64,000 bases of DNA, taken from NCBI RefSeq assembly GCF_900176135.1, contig NZ_FWWW01000039.1, positions 1-64,000 on the forward strand, written 5' to 3'. Shown one piece after another: positions 1 to 9,316 of this stretch. Both the position numbers and the translations under genes were made by a program. Source of the DNA: Hymenobacter roseosalivarius DSM 11622 (lineage in GTDB: Bacteria; Bacteroidota; Bacteroidia; Cytophagales; Hymenobacteraceae). Within the stretch, counting starts at the first letter, position 1. Every line of letters begins with the position of its first letter. Below the pieces are notes generated by a model. That model ran no database searches. It was not told the origin of the DNA and saw only the letters and a list, made by a program, of their open reading frames with translations.

Positions 1-791
1 AGTACGTTGTCGTGTAGCACGAGTTGGGCGTCCTCCCGGTAAGGGTTGTTGGGGTCGTCGGCTACCTGGCGCAAAATAGCGCGGGCCTCAACAGGGTGCT
101 TATTGCGCCAGTGCACCATACCCAAGTGATAGAGTGCCTTACCTGCCAGCGGAGAGCTCGACTGCTGGCTTACGCGGCGCAGATAAGAGCGGGCGGCCGT
201 GGCTCGGTCTTGCTGGAGAAGAAAAATGCCGTTGTAATAGAGCAGTGTATCCTGGCCCACCTGGTCGGGGGAGAGGCGTTGCAAAATGCGGAGCGCGTCG
301 GGGTAGCGGCCCGCCTGGTATTGGTGCATAGACTCGGCCAGCAAAGGCCGGCGGCTGATGCTCGGATCTTCTTCCGACAAGCCCATATCCGGCTGATAAT
401 AGCGGCTCCAGGCAGCCGGGGCGTCGTCTTCGCTGGGGCGCAGCACCAGCCAAGTACCAATGCTCACCAGAAGGACACCCATGATGGCGAGCAGCCAGCG
501 GCGGCGGGTACGGCGGCGGGTGGTGGCCGGGCTGCGCTGTACTCTGGTCAGGGCTTGCTGGCGTTGGTCCAGACTTTGATCCAGCGCCTGAAGTTGTTCC
601 TGCAATATTTCATGCCCCGCAGCCCAGCGCAAATCGGCCGTCAACTGCTCATACGCCTGGTGCGCCCTGAGCAGCTCAGGGTCTTCGAGCATGCGTTCCT
701 CAAAGGCTTCCTGCTCGGTCGCTGAAAGCTGACCGTCAGCAAAGCGCTCCATATCTTCCAAATACGGGCGTAAGTCGAAGGACGACGTCAT
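1..791 (-). CDS. Anti-sigma-like membrane protein with TPR-like region (partial)
   Basis: The reading frame starts at an ATG at 791 on the minus strand and runs off the window edge, so only the first 263 residues are visible. The N-terminus (about 1-60) is acidic and reads like the cytoplasmic head of Bacteroidota anti-sigma partners (LEDMERFADGQLSATEQEAF). A basic RRRTRRR stretch precedes one membrane helix at about 99-117. The rest (about 150-263) has alternating helices with the pattern of TPR repeats. The gene lies 72 bp downstream of a sigma-factor gene on the same strand, which supports a role in binding that sigma factor or sensing the envelope. The family assignment is inference; the 3' end is not seen. 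Confidence 0.7.
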   Translation of the reverse strand, partial: MTSSFDLRPYLEDMERFADGQLSATEQEAFEERMLEDPELLRAHQAYEQLTADLRWAAGHEILQEQLQALDQSLDQRQQALTRVQRSPATTRRRTRRRWLLAIMGVLLVSIGTWLVLRPSEDDAPAAWSRYYQPDMGLSEEDPSISRRPLLAESMHQYQAGRYPDALRILQRLSPDQVGQDTLLYYNGIFLLQQDRATAARSYLRRVSQQSSSPLAGKALYHLGMVHWRNKHPVEARAILRQVADDPNNPYREDAQLVLHDNV

Positions 792-863
792 AGAAGAAGT
801 GAAACTTTGAATCAAGGCAGCGCGGGAAGCTAGAGAAGCATGAAAAATAAGATGTGTTAGCCG

Positions 864-1418
864 CTAAACAAGAAAGGGGCCAGCATCCGGCTGGGTGTCG
901 GTGGGGGAAGGCGTCTGGTGGTCAGCGTCGGGGGTTTGCAGCGCTACTTCGTACAGCTTGCGCAGATAAGTAGCTTTCTGAATACGAGCCACTACGGCAT
1001 TAGGATAGCCCATTTTACCGGCTACTTTCTCGAAGTTATAGCCCCGAAAATAAAAGTATGTAAGCACCTGTCGGCAGTCAGCCCCCAGCACATTAAACGC
1101 CCGCAGCAAGTGCCGACGCCGGTTGGCTTCGGCCTGAGGCAAATGTTCAGCGGCGGCATTATCAAGTCGCTCGCGGGCCATATCGTAGATAAAAGCGCGC
1201 AGGTCGGGGGGCATTTTGGTCAGGCGGCCGTCGGTGGCGCGGTCATAGAATTCCAGCAATACCGCCCGCAACGTGGCATGAGCAGTGGCTGGCTCCTGCT
1301 TATAGTGCCACTTTGCCCAGCGTGCGAAATGGTCGCGGTTTTGCTCGTAAAAAGTAATCAAAGATTTCTGGTTGCCCATACGAAGCTGGGCCAGAAGTTC
1401 GGCGAGGGGCGATACCAT
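864..1418 (-). CDS. ECF-like RNA polymerase sigma factor (sigma-70 family)
   Basis: The 184-residue protein begins MVSPLAELLAQL. An in-frame ATG at 1478 would add 20 residues with no sigma-like character, so the start at 1418 is preferred. Residues about 10-60 resemble sigma region 2 (an N-terminal helix pair with FYEQNRDHFARWA). Residues about 105-160 resemble region 4, with a helix-turn-helix around VAGKMGYPNAVVARIQKA. The C-terminal 25 residues are a disordered Pro/Thr/Asp tail. The downstream gene encodes an anti-sigma-like membrane protein, a common sigma/partner arrangement. The target regulon cannot be read from the sequence. The length is typical for an ECF sigma factor. Confidence 0.75.
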   Translation of the reverse strand: MVSPLAELLAQLRMGNQKSLITFYEQNRDHFARWAKWHYKQEPATAHATLRAVLLEFYDRATDGRLTKMPPDLRAFIYDMARERLDNAAAEHLPQAEANRRRHLLRAFNVLGADCRQVLTYFYFRGYNFEKVAGKMGYPNAVVARIQKATYLRKLYEVALQTPDADHQTPSPTDTQPDAGPFLV

Positions 1419-1570
1419 AGAAAAGCTCACGTAGCGTAAGGCAAGTAACGAGGAACAAGCGACATGAGAAAGAAACAACTCCGGTTTGCCGACAGCTTAT
1501 TAGTAAATTGCTGATATATGCTGTTGCGCATTGCCGCTGACCATGTATTTATTGCTAAATGATTCACCCC

Positions 1571-1578
1571 TACCTTTG
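1571..1578 (+). promoter_or_regulatory. Bacteroidota -7 box of glyA
   Basis: TACCTTTG is a perfect match to the Bacteroidota TAnnTTTG box. It ends only five bases before the glyA ATG at 1584. A TTG lies at 1552-1554, a possible but closely spaced -33 element. Transcription would start at or next to the ATG, giving a leaderless or nearly leaderless mRNA. Confidence 0.65.
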
Positions 1579-1583
1579 AGGCT

Positions 1584-2876
1584 ATGGAAACGACCACAAC
1601 TACTCTCGCCCCCGATACCGTGCTGTTTGACCTTATCCGTCAGGAAAAAGAGCGCCAAACCCATGGTATTGAGCTCATCGCCTCCGAAAATTATGTATCG
1701 GAGCAGGTGATGCGGGCGCAAGGGTCTATCCTCACCAATAAATATGCCGAAGGCTTGCCCGGCAAGCGCTATTATGGCGGCTGCGAAATCGTGGACCAGG
1801 TAGAGCAGTTGGCCATCGACCGCGCGAAGGAGCTATTCGGCGTGGAATGGGTGAACGTGCAGCCGCACTCCGGTGCCCAGGCCAATGCCGCCGTGATGCT
1901 GGCCATCCTCAATCCCGGCGACAAAATCCTGGGCTTCGACCTGAGCCACGGGGGGCATTTGACGCACGGCTCCCCCGTCAATTTCTCGGGCAAGCTGTAT
2001 AAGCCGTCCTTTTATGGCGTGGAGCCCGAAACCGGTCTCATCGATTGGGAAAAGGTAAAAGAAACCGCCCGCCGCGAGCAGCCCAAACTCATTATCTGCG
2101 GGGCATCGGCCTACTCCCGCGACTGGGATTACAAAGCCCTGCGCGAAGCCGCCGACGAAGTAGGTGCCCTGCTGCTGGCTGATATTTCGCACCCCAGTGG
2201 CTTGATTGCTAAGGGCTTGCTCAATAATCCGTTTGAGCACTGCCACATCGTAACCACTACAACTCATAAGACCCTGCGCGGCCCGCGTGGGGGGCTTATT
2301 TTGCTGGGTAAGGACTTTGAGAATCCTTTTGGCCTGAAAACGCCGAAAGGCGAGCCGCGCATGATGTCAGCGTTGCTCGACTCTGGCGTATTCCCTGGTA
2401 CTCAGGGCGGGCCGCTGGAGCATGTGATTGGTGGTAAGGCGGTTGCCTTCGGCGAAGCCCTCACCGATACCTATGCCGATTACACCCGTCAGGTTATCCG
2501 CAACGCGCAGGCCATGGCAACGGCCTTCACCGAGCGGGGCTACCAGATCATCTCAGGCGGCACCGATAACCACATGATGTTGATTGATTTGCGCAGTAAA
2601 AACCTCACTGGCAAGCTGGCCGAGAATACCCTCATCAAAGCCGATATCACCATCAATAAAAACATGGTGCCCTTCGACGATAAGTCGCCCTTCGTGACAT
2701 CGGGGATGCGCATCGGCTCGGCGGCCGTTACCACGCGCGGCCTCGTTGAAACGGACATGACGCGCATCGTGGAGCTGATTGACGATGTGCTCATACACCA
2801 CGCCGACGAAGCGCACCTGAGTCGGGTGCGCGGGCAGGTAAACGAGTGGATGCGGGCTTTTCCATTGTTTGCGTAG
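1584..2876 (+). CDS. glyA: Serine hydroxymethyltransferase
   Basis: Cytosolic PLP enzyme that converts serine and tetrahydrofolate to glycine and methylene-THF. The 430-residue length is normal for bacterial GlyA. Visible signatures are LIASENYVS near the N-terminus, [15 protein letters not shown], the substrate/PLP region [11 protein letters not shown] and the PLP-lysine motif [14 protein letters not shown] with the lysine at about residue 229. The ATG at 1584 is preceded by a canonical -7 box. It stands alone, with a divergent sigma-factor gene upstream and tatC downstream. Confidence 0.98.
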   Translation: METTTTTLAPDTVLFDLIRQEKERQTHGIELIASENYVSEQVMRAQGSILTNKYAEGLPGKRYYGGCEIVDQVEQLAIDRAKELFGVEWVNVQPHSGAQANAAVMLAILNPGDKILGFDLSHGGHLTHGSPVNFSGKLYKPSFYGVEPETGLIDWEKVKETARREQPKLIICGASAYSRDWDYKALREAADEVGALLLADISHPSGLIAKGLLNNPFEHCHIVTTTTHKTLRGPRGGLILLGKDFENPFGLKTPKGEPRMMSALLDSGVFPGTQGGPLEHVIGGKAVAFGEALTDTYADYTRQVIRNAQAMATAFTERGYQIISGGTDNHMMLIDLRSKNLTGKLAENTLIKADITINKNMVPFDDKSPFVTSGMRIGSAAVTTRGLVETDMTRIVELIDDVLIHHADEAHLSRVRGQVNEWMRAFPLFA

Positions 2877-3045
2877 TCCAAAGTCAGAAAAGGCGGGCGA
2901 ACTGGCTGTGGTGAAACAGTAAAAAAGCCCCCACAGCTATTGTTTTCAGCCGACTACTACCTGACGACCCAAAAACTTCGTACGTCTGGCGCAAGCACTT
3001 CGTCGCATGTGCGCTACCTTTTTCATTTCATTAATCTAAGTATCA

Positions 3046-3915
3046 GTGGATCAGACTAGTATCCAAGCCGGAACGCGGCCGGCCGAGCATCCGGAAATGT
3101 CTTTCATCGACCATCTGGAAGCCCTGCGCTGGCATATCATTCGCGCCGCTATTGCGATCGTAGTGTTCACGATTGGGGCTTTCTTAGCGAAAGATTTTCT
3201 CTTTCACGACCTGATTCTGGGGCCTTCGCGCCCCGATTTCTGGACGTACCGCATGTTTTGTGAGTTTGGGAAGCTTATAAATGCTCCCAACCTCTGCGTG
3301 GACCCTGTCACGTTTGATATTCAGAACCGCCAGATGAGCGGGCAGCTGACCATGCACATCAGCAGCTCGTTTATTGTGGGGCTGGCAATGGGTTTTCCCT
3401 ATACGTTTTGGGAAATATGGCGCTTTGTAAAGCCGGGTTTGTATCCACACGAGCAGGCTAACTCAAAGGGCGCGGTATTCTTCGTTTCAATTCTGTTTAT
3501 TCTGGGCCTGCTGTTTGGCTACTACATTGCCGCTCCCCTGAGCATCAACTTCTTAGCCTCGTACCAGCTCGACCCCAGCATTGAGAACCAGATTGACTTG
3601 CAGAGCTACCTGAGCACGCTTACCACCATGTCGCTGTCGTGCGCTTTTGTATTTGAGCTGCCGATGATCGTGTTTTTTCTGGCCAAAGCCGGCATGATTA
3701 CGCCCGAAATCATGCGCATGTACCGTAAACACGCTATTGTGGTTATCCTGGTCGTAGCGGCCATTATCACACCGCCCGATGTCTCGTCGCAGCTCATCGT
3801 TACCATCCCGATCCTGCTGCTATATGAGGTAAGCATTAATATTGCTCGCGTCGTGCGGCGCAACAGCCTCAAAAAGCTCAACGCTGATCTGGTGGCTAAT
3901 AATGGCCAGAGCTAA
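3046..3915 (+). CDS. tatC: Sec-independent protein translocase TatC
   Basis: Multipass inner-membrane receptor of the twin-arginine export pathway. The conserved TatC opening SFIDHLEALRWHIIRA is present, followed by about six hydrophobic segments and the late IITPPDVSSQ motif. The longest frame starts at a GTG at 3046; an ATG at 3100 (MSFIDHLEALR) matches the start of many TatC proteins and is an alternative. A near-consensus -7 box (TACCTTTT, 3014-3021) fits either. Residues about 64-95 form a long first periplasmic loop with an N-x-C pattern that I associate with Bacteroidota versions. No tatA is visible nearby. rpiB follows after 48 bp, likely co-transcribed. Confidence 0.95.
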   Translation: MDQTSIQAGTRPAEHPEMSFIDHLEALRWHIIRAAIAIVVFTIGAFLAKDFLFHDLILGPSRPDFWTYRMFCEFGKLINAPNLCVDPVTFDIQNRQMSGQLTMHISSSFIVGLAMGFPYTFWEIWRFVKPGLYPHEQANSKGAVFFVSILFILGLLFGYYIAAPLSINFLASYQLDPSIENQIDLQSYLSTLTTMSLSCAFVFELPMIVFFLAKAGMITPEIMRMYRKHAIVVILVVAAIITPPDVSSQLIVTIPILLLYEVSINIARVVRRNSLKKLNADLVANNGQS

Positions 3916-3963
3916 GCGGCTTCCTTGGGTTTATCATTAACAAAATTGTAGTACCGCACCAAG

Positions 3964-4392
3964 ATGAAAATCGCCATCGGCTCCGACCACGCCGGATTTG
4001 AGTACAAGCAGATGCTGGTCAAGTGGTTGCGGGAAGCCGGCCACGAAGTTCAGGACTTCGGTACTCACTCGCCCGCTTCCGTCGATTACCCCGATTTTGT
4101 GCATCCGTTAGCCTCGGCCATCACAGCCGATGAGTTCAAACAGGGAATTCTGGTATGCGGCAGCGCCAATGGCGTGTGTATTACCGCCAATAAGCACCGC
4201 GGCATACGTGCGGCCATTGCCTGGGAGCCTGAGTTGGCATCCCTGGCCCGCCAGCACAACGACGCGAATATTCTCTGCTTGCCCGCCCGCTTCGTAAGTG
4301 AGGAAGCCGCTCGTGAAATTGCCGAGAAGTTTCTTAGCACTGCCTTCGAAGGCGGACGCCATCAAACCCGCGTCAACAAGATTGACTACTAG
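3964..4392 (+). CDS. rpiB: Ribose-5-phosphate isomerase B
   Basis: Interconverts ribulose 5-phosphate and ribose 5-phosphate in the pentose phosphate pathway. The 142-residue protein has the RpiB/LacA signatures: IGSDHAGFEYK at the N-terminus, DFGTHSPASVDYPDF, the active-site cysteine region LVCGSANGVCITANKHRGIRAA and HNDANILCLPAR. The length is standard. It lies 48 bp after tatC on the same strand and ends next to the convergent membrane-protein gene. Confidence 0.97.
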   Translation: MKIAIGSDHAGFEYKQMLVKWLREAGHEVQDFGTHSPASVDYPDFVHPLASAITADEFKQGILVCGSANGVCITANKHRGIRAAIAWEPELASLARQHNDANILCLPARFVSEEAAREIAEKFLSTAFEGGRHQTRVNKIDY

Positions 4393-5805
4393 CTACCTTA
4401 GCCGATACAAGCGCGGGGTGCTGGTAGGCTGGTAGCGCCCGAAGATGGCGGGGAGCTTGTAGCGCAATTCCGGTAGCAGTCCTACCTCATCGATGAGGTA
4501 GGTTGGTGGCTGGGGGGCAAAATTCTGCGCCAACCGGAAGATAGCGGCGTACTCGTTGAGGTGGCCGAAATCAGCCTGGGCTAGTCGCCAGTCGAGGTAA
4601 GGCGAGGCGAGACTGTTTTGCACATAAGGGCGCCGGTCGGGGCCGAGCACCAACAACCGTTGCCCCCGTATGGCCTTATAAGCCGGGTGTGGCTGGATAG
4701 CATAGCGGCTTTCGGCCGGAATGTTAACCAGCTGATCTAACCCGAGTACGGCGCGGTAGCGAGTTAGCAGAACGCCTTCCAACACAACCAGCAGCAGTAC
4801 ATCGGGCACCCAAGGGCGGGGGGCTTTTTGCCACAGAAACAATCCGAAATAAGCAAGTGGCGGCAGCGCCAGCACCAGCGTGCCGGGTGCTACGCCGCCG
4901 CCGGCCGCCATCATTAACCCCGCCGCCAGCAGCCAAACCAGCATCATCTGCCGAAACTTTACCTGAAATACCAGCCCCAACGACGTCGTGAAAGCGCGCC
5001 CCAGCGCGAGGAGCAGAACAAAGCCGGGCAGAATCAATAGCCGCAACTGTACCCATAAGGGCAGCCCATCGGTGCCGGCGACCAAGCCTTGCAGCGTGGG
5101 CCGCAAATGAAACTGCACGAAGCCGGGTAGGCTCTCAGTGTAAAGAAAAAAGGTGGCAACAACGATATACGGAAAGAAAAACCCGCACAGCAACAGCAAA
5201 AAGCTGCGGAAGGAATTGGCGGCGAAGATGATAACGGCGAAGAGCCCAACCAGCAGGAAGAGCGCGAGCGGCAGGTAGCACAGCGCGGCCAGCCCCGTTA
5301 GAAAGCCAGCCCGGAACAGGCGGCGGTTGTCGTAGCCCTCGCGGGTAGTCGGCAGCAAAGCACTCAGCGCTGTCACAATAAACGTGTGGCCAAGCAGCAG
5401 CGGCGAAAGCGTATCGACCTCAGCGGTGACGCTGGCCACGAGCAGATAAGTCAGGGCGGCTACGTAGCCCCGCTCTGGATGAACATCAGCGCGGTTGAGC
5501 ACCAGGTTGAGCCGCAATGCCTGAAATAGGAGCAGGGCCAGGGCTAAGATTCGGTACAGCCACAGCGGCCGGCTGGCTACCAGGTCGAGGGTGGCGAAAA
5601 CAAGGGCCGACAAGGGAGCCGTGCTGTCGTAAAGGTCGCGGTAAAGCAGGGCGCCCGCGTGCATCCGCTCCCCAATCAGCAAAGCCCGCAGTTCGGTCGC
5701 CGTAAGGGGCACGCCCAGCCAGAGCAGCGGCAGCCGAACGGCCAGCACCAGTATCAGCAGCGTGATTAAACGGGTAGAAAGCGGACTTTTAAAAAAGCGC
5801 AGCAA
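4393..5805 (-). CDS. Multipass membrane protein (DUF6427-like)
   Basis: A 470-residue protein with about ten hydrophobic segments, beginning MLRFFKSPLSTRLI and ending in a soluble tail of about 110 residues (LLVLGPDRRPYVQNSLASP onward). The opening and topology resemble the uncharacterised Bacteroidota DUF6427 family, which I recall but could not check by search. The layout also recalls GT-C glycosyltransferases, but no acidic catalytic motif is obvious in the first periplasmic loop. A perfect -7 box lies 39 bp upstream. Its stop abuts the end of rpiB on the other strand. Function unknown. Confidence 0.8.
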   Translation of the reverse strand: MLRFFKSPLSTRLITLLILVLAVRLPLLWLGVPLTATELRALLIGERMHAGALLYRDLYDSTAPLSALVFATLDLVASRPLWLYRILALALLLFQALRLNLVLNRADVHPERGYVAALTYLLVASVTAEVDTLSPLLLGHTFIVTALSALLPTTREGYDNRRLFRAGFLTGLAALCYLPLALFLLVGLFAVIIFAANSFRSFLLLLCGFFFPYIVVATFFLYTESLPGFVQFHLRPTLQGLVAGTDGLPLWVQLRLLILPGFVLLLALGRAFTTSLGLVFQVKFRQMMLVWLLAAGLMMAAGGGVAPGTLVLALPPLAYFGLFLWQKAPRPWVPDVLLLVVLEGVLLTRYRAVLGLDQLVNIPAESRYAIQPHPAYKAIRGQRLLVLGPDRRPYVQNSLASPYLDWRLAQADFGHLNEYAAIFRLAQNFAPQPPTYLIDEVGLLPELRYKLPAIFGRYQPTSTPRLYRLR

Positions 5806-5843
5806 GGCGAAGCGTGAGCAAAAGGTTTAGTTAAAAGGCCAGC

Positions 5844-5851
5844 CAAAAGTA
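5844..5851 (-). promoter_or_regulatory. Bacteroidota -7 box upstream of the DUF6427-like gene
   Basis: On the minus strand the sequence reads TACTTTTG, a perfect TAnnTTTG, about 38 bases before the ATG at 5805. No convincing -33 TTG was found at the usual distance. Confidence 0.6.
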
Positions 5852-5994
5852 CCGAGCGGAGTACTCAATCAGTTTTTGCTGCGTAAAGCTAAAACGAAAG
5901 CACGGGCAAGGCTTCATACAAGCCCGTTGTCTTCGATTCTCCCCTCGTGTTTGAAGTCTGCTACGGGAGTGTGAGCTACTGATTGCCTAAATCT

Positions 5995-6002
5995 TACCTT
6001 TG
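5995..6002 (+). promoter_or_regulatory. Bacteroidota -7 box of rbfA
   Basis: TACCTTTG sits nine bases before the ATG at 6012. Because it contains the TTG at 6000, it rules that codon out as the start and fixes rbfA to the ATG at 6012. The mRNA leader would be a few bases at most. Confidence 0.65.
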
Positions 6003-6011
6003 TCGACTCTT

Positions 6012-6440
6012 ATGGAAAGTAAACGTCAGCAAAAATTCGCCAGCTTGTTGCAACAGGACCTGGCCGCCGTCTTTCAACGCGACCTGCCTCACCTGTTTCC
6101 AGGTTTGCCCCCCGGCATCAGCACCGTGCGCGTATCCCCCGATTTGGGCGTGGCCCGCGTGTACCTGAGCCTGCTGCTGGTGAAAGACAGTGAGGCGATG
6201 CTGCGCGACATCCGCGACAACTCTAAAGCCATCCGCCAGGCTCTTGCCAAGCGGATCCGCAAGCAGGTGCGCGTCATCCCGGAATTGAATTTCTTTCTTG
6301 ATGATAGCGCCTCGTACGCTGCCCGGATGGATGAGGTAATCAACACCCTGCATATTCCGCCCGCGCCGACCCCCGACGACGAAACGGATACGCCGCCCGA
6401 GAACAAGCGCCCCAAGCTATTTGCCGACGAAGACGAGTAA
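6012..6440 (+). CDS. rbfA: Ribosome-binding factor A
   Basis: RbfA assists late maturation of the 30S subunit and 16S rRNA 5'-end processing. The 142-residue protein starts MESKRQQKFASLLQQDL. It has the family KH-like core with ISTVRVSPDLGVARVYLSLL and the helix plus RKQVRVIPELNFFLDDS, followed by an acidic disordered tail (about 118-142). The tail is typical of Bacteroidota RbfA. The start is fixed by the overlapping promoter box. Confidence 0.95.
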   Translation: MESKRQQKFASLLQQDLAAVFQRDLPHLFPGLPPGISTVRVSPDLGVARVYLSLLLVKDSEAMLRDIRDNSKAIRQALAKRIRKQVRVIPELNFFLDDSASYAARMDEVINTLHIPPAPTPDDETDTPPENKRPKLFADEDE

Positions 6441-6539
6441 AGTCCGGGATGGGTAAGCGTGAAGCGTTACGCCTCACCAAAAAAGCCCCCCAGCCCACTC
6501 CAAATTGGCAACTAACTATTCACAACAGGTAACCGAACT

Positions 6540-7349
6540 TTGTATTACGACCCGATTAAAAAGTCGCTGGGGGAAGTGTTTAACCGCACGCCCTGGTTGC
6601 GCCGCCTCTTCTATTATCTGCTCGATCTGCTGTTGCTGCGCACCTGGCATGTGCACCGCGAGCTGCGGCAGTGGGCTAAAGGCCGCACCGACGAGGCCCT
6701 GAATATTCTCGATGCGGGCTCGGGCTACGGACAGTACACCTACTGGCTTTCCGGCCTGAGCAAGAAATGGCAAATTCTGGCCGTGGATGTGAAAGACGAG
6801 CAGATTGCCGATTCCAACCGCTTTTTTCGCCAAATCGGTCGGGTCAACGTGCAGTTTGCAGTGCAGGATCTGGTGCTGTATCAGGAGCCAAATACGTTCG
6901 ATCTGGCGTTGTCGGTGGATGTGATGGAGCATATTCTGGAAGACGTGGAAGTGTTCACGAACATTCACGCATCGCTCAAAGACGGCGGTATGCTGCTCAT
7001 TTCCACGCCTTCCGACCAGGGCGGCTCCGACGTGCACGGCGACGACGAAACCAGCTTTATTGAGGAGCATGTGCGCGACGGCTACAACATCCATGAGATT
7101 CAGCAGAAGCTGCGCACGGCCGGCTTCGACCGCATTGAGGCGCAGTACAGCTACGGCGAGCCCGGCCAGATTTCGTGGCGCTTGAGCATGAAGTACCCCA
7201 TTCTGCTGCTGGGCGCTTCCAAGTGGTTCTTTGTGCTGCTACCGTTCTACTACCTGGTCACGTTTCCCTTCTGCTTAATCCTGAACTGGGTTGATGCCAG
7301 CTCCAAGCACGATTCAGGCACAGGCCTCATCGTGAAAGCCTGGAAATAG
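6540..7349 (+). CDS. Class I SAM-dependent methyltransferase
   Basis: Residues about 55-160 form a methyltransferase fold: motif I NILDAGSGYGQYTYWLS, acidic motif II LAVDVKDEQI, and the post-II segment FDLALSVDVMEHI typical of small-molecule methyltransferases. A hydrophobic segment (about 20-35, YYLLDLLLLRTW) and another near the C-terminus (about 225-250, WFFVLLPFYYLVTFPFCLILNW) suggest membrane association. The only usable initiation codon is a TTG at 6540, since an in-frame stop lies at 6513 and no ATG occurs before deep in the fold. A quinone- or lipid-type substrate is possible but unproven. Confidence 0.85.
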   Translation: MYYDPIKKSLGEVFNRTPWLRRLFYYLLDLLLLRTWHVHRELRQWAKGRTDEALNILDAGSGYGQYTYWLSGLSKKWQILAVDVKDEQIADSNRFFRQIGRVNVQFAVQDLVLYQEPNTFDLALSVDVMEHILEDVEVFTNIHASLKDGGMLLISTPSDQGGSDVHGDDETSFIEEHVRDGYNIHEIQQKLRTAGFDRIEAQYSYGEPGQISWRLSMKYPILLLGASKWFFVLLPFYYLVTFPFCLILNWVDASSKHDSGTGLIVKAWK

Positions 7350-7432
7350 CCCCCCGGCGCATCGCCTTTCCGCGAAGCAGCGTATCTTGTCTCACTTCTT
7401 TGCTTTCGCTGTCTCGTCCGCCCCGTTTTGTT

Positions 7433-7873
7433 ATGCCTGATAAAAACGACTTCTCTGAGCTATTAGCTGAAATGCTGCTGCGCATGGATCGGCAGGATGG
7501 ACACATCCAGCAGACCAACGAGATACTGCGCACCGTCGTGGATGTGCAAGGTCGGATGCTCCACCAAATGGAGCTGATCTATACCGATCAGCAGCAATTC
7601 AATAGCAAGCAGCTCCAGTTTAATGAGCGGCAGATGCAGTTTAATGAAAGACAGGAGACGTTTAATGAGCGGCAGATACAGTTTAATGAAAGACAGGAGA
7701 CGTTTACTGAGCGACAGATGCAGTTTAATGAAAGGCAGGAAGAAGTAAACCTGGGCTTACTGCACGAGTTGCGGGCCATCCGGGCCGATGTGCGGGAGGT
7801 GAAAGAATTAGTGCTAAACAACCACGAAGAGCGCCTGCGCCGCTTGGAGGAATTCATGCGTCGCGCCAGTTAA
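7433..7873 (+). CDS. Coiled-coil protein with FNERQ heptad repeats
   Basis: A 146-residue, highly charged, all-helical protein starting MPDKNDFSELLAEMLLRMD. Residues about 58-105 consist of seven-residue units of the form FNERQxx, repeated seven times with Q/E variation, a register suited to a long coiled coil. The C-terminal 40 residues (LRAIRADVREVKELV) continue as helix. There is no signal peptide. No function can be assigned; such proteins are often oligomerising scaffolds. It sits in an otherwise housekeeping run, 83 bp after the methyltransferase gene. Confidence 0.75.
   Translation: MPDKNDFSELLAEMLLRMDRQDGHIQQTNEILRTVVDVQGRMLHQMELIYTDQQQFNSKQLQFNERQMQFNERQETFNERQIQFNERQETFTERQMQFNERQEEVNLGLLHELRAIRADVREVKELVLNNHEERLRRLEEFMRRAS
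7610..7740 (+). repeat. 42-bp coding tandem repeat
   Basis: Two near-identical 42-bp units (7631-7672 and 7673-7714) with a partial unit before and after. Each encodes two heptads. The third-base identity of the units suggests recent expansion of the coiled coil by slippage. Confidence 0.85.
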
Positions 7874-7915
7874 ATCCGTGATAAGCTCCGCTTTTATTCC
7901 CCGTTTGCGCCCCGC

Positions 7916-9145
7916 ATGAACGTTTCGTTGCTCATCGCCCGGCGTTATTTTTCGTCCAAGAAAAAGCGCAACATCATCAGCATCATCTCCAATATCTCCA
8001 TGATCGGGGTGGCGGTGGGCACGATGGCGTTGATAATCGTGCTGTCCGTGTTCAATGGGCTGGAAGATCTGGTACGCACACTTTACGGCAAATCAGACCC
8101 GGATCTGCTAATTACCGCCGTGGAAGGCAAATCTTTCCCCGTAAATAACATCCTGCTCAATCAGCTGCGCACCGCGCCGGGCGTAAGCCTGGTGACTGAG
8201 GTTATCGAGGATAATGCCCTGCTCCAGTACCACGACCGGCAGATGGTGGTGAAGATGAAGGGCGTAACGGGCAACTACTTTGCTCAAACCAATGTCGATT
8301 CGTCTATCGTGGAAGGCGACCACCGTCTGCGCCGCGGCGGCGAAGCCTACGCCCTCATCGGGGCCGGCGTGCAGCACGAGCTGAGCATTGCCCTCGACAA
8401 CCGCTTTTCGCCTCTGCGACTCTTGTATCCGCGCAATACCGGCAAGCGCATGCTTTCTATGAATCCCGAGAATGCCTTTTCCGAGCAGTCTATCCTGGCG
8501 GGGGGCGTTTTTCTGATTGAGCAGCAGATCGACAACAGCTACGTGTTCGTACCCCTCGATTTTGCCCAGGAGCTGCTGCAGTACGGCGACCGGCGCACGG
8601 CGCTGGAAGTGCGCGTGGCCGAAGGCTACCCGGTAGCGGCAACGCAAGTCGATATTCAGCGCCTGATTGGCCCCAAGTTTCGGGTGCTGAACTCCGATGA
8701 GCAGCACGTAAGTCTGCTAAAGGCCATCAAAGTGGAGAAGATGTTCGTGTTCATCACTTTCGCCTTCATCCTGCTCATTGCCTCGCTCAATATCTTCTTC
8801 TCGCTGTCCATGCTGGTCATCGATAAGCGCAAAGACATTGCAATCCTGATGGCGATGGGTGCCACCAACCGCACCGTGCGCAATGTGTTCTTGCTGGAAG
8901 GTGCCATCGTCGCCTTGGTTGGCGCCGTAGTCGGGTTGGTGCTGGGCATGACCATCTGTTGGCTCCAGCAAACCTTTGGCCTGGTTTCTATGGGTATGGC
9001 TACCAGCGTCGTCGATTCTTACCCGGTGAAAATGCAATCCTCCGACATTATACTGACGAGTATTGCCATCATTGTTATCACCATTTCGGTTTCCATCCGG
9101 CCCGCGCTGAATGCCTCCCGCCTCGACGTGCGCGAAAATCTGTAA
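7916..9145 (+). CDS. ABC transporter permease, LolC/E (FtsX-like) family
   Basis: A 409-residue inner-membrane protein with the architecture of lipoprotein-release permeases: one N-terminal helix (about 25-50, NIISIISNISMIGVAVGTMALII), a large periplasmic MacB-like domain (about 55-270), and three C-terminal helices with the FtsX core (about 275-400, including SLSMLVIDKRKDIAILMAMGA). The IDKRKDIAILMAMGA segment is the characteristic cytoplasmic coupling helix that contacts the ATPase. The partner LolD-type ATPase is not in this window. It begins 42 bp after the coiled-coil gene. Confidence 0.9.
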   Translation: MNVSLLIARRYFSSKKKRNIISIISNISMIGVAVGTMALIIVLSVFNGLEDLVRTLYGKSDPDLLITAVEGKSFPVNNILLNQLRTAPGVSLVTEVIEDNALLQYHDRQMVVKMKGVTGNYFAQTNVDSSIVEGDHRLRRGGEAYALIGAGVQHELSIALDNRFSPLRLLYPRNTGKRMLSMNPENAFSEQSILAGGVFLIEQQIDNSYVFVPLDFAQELLQYGDRRTALEVRVAEGYPVAATQVDIQRLIGPKFRVLNSDEQHVSLLKAIKVEKMFVFITFAFILLIASLNIFFSLSMLVIDKRKDIAILMAMGATNRTVRNVFLLEGAIVALVGAVVGLVLGMTICWLQQTFGLVSMGMATSVVDSYPVKMQSSDIILTSIAIIVITISVSIRPALNASRLDVRENL

Positions 9146-9316
9146 CGCCGGAGCCCATATCGGAGTATGCATGCTGTAAACCCGCCGTAGTACTATAACG
9201 GCCGGGAATGTAGTCTGTACTTATCATAAGTAGTGACAGATTATATGTCGCTTTTCGCGAGAAAGGTTACTATTTGATATTTGTCATTGATTTCCACGCC
9301 GTTGCCGGCGCTGATT

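Noticed and set aside
6441..6480. Possible terminator after rbfA
   Set aside because: The dyad is imperfect (an A-C mismatch) and is followed by A rather than T on the coding strand.
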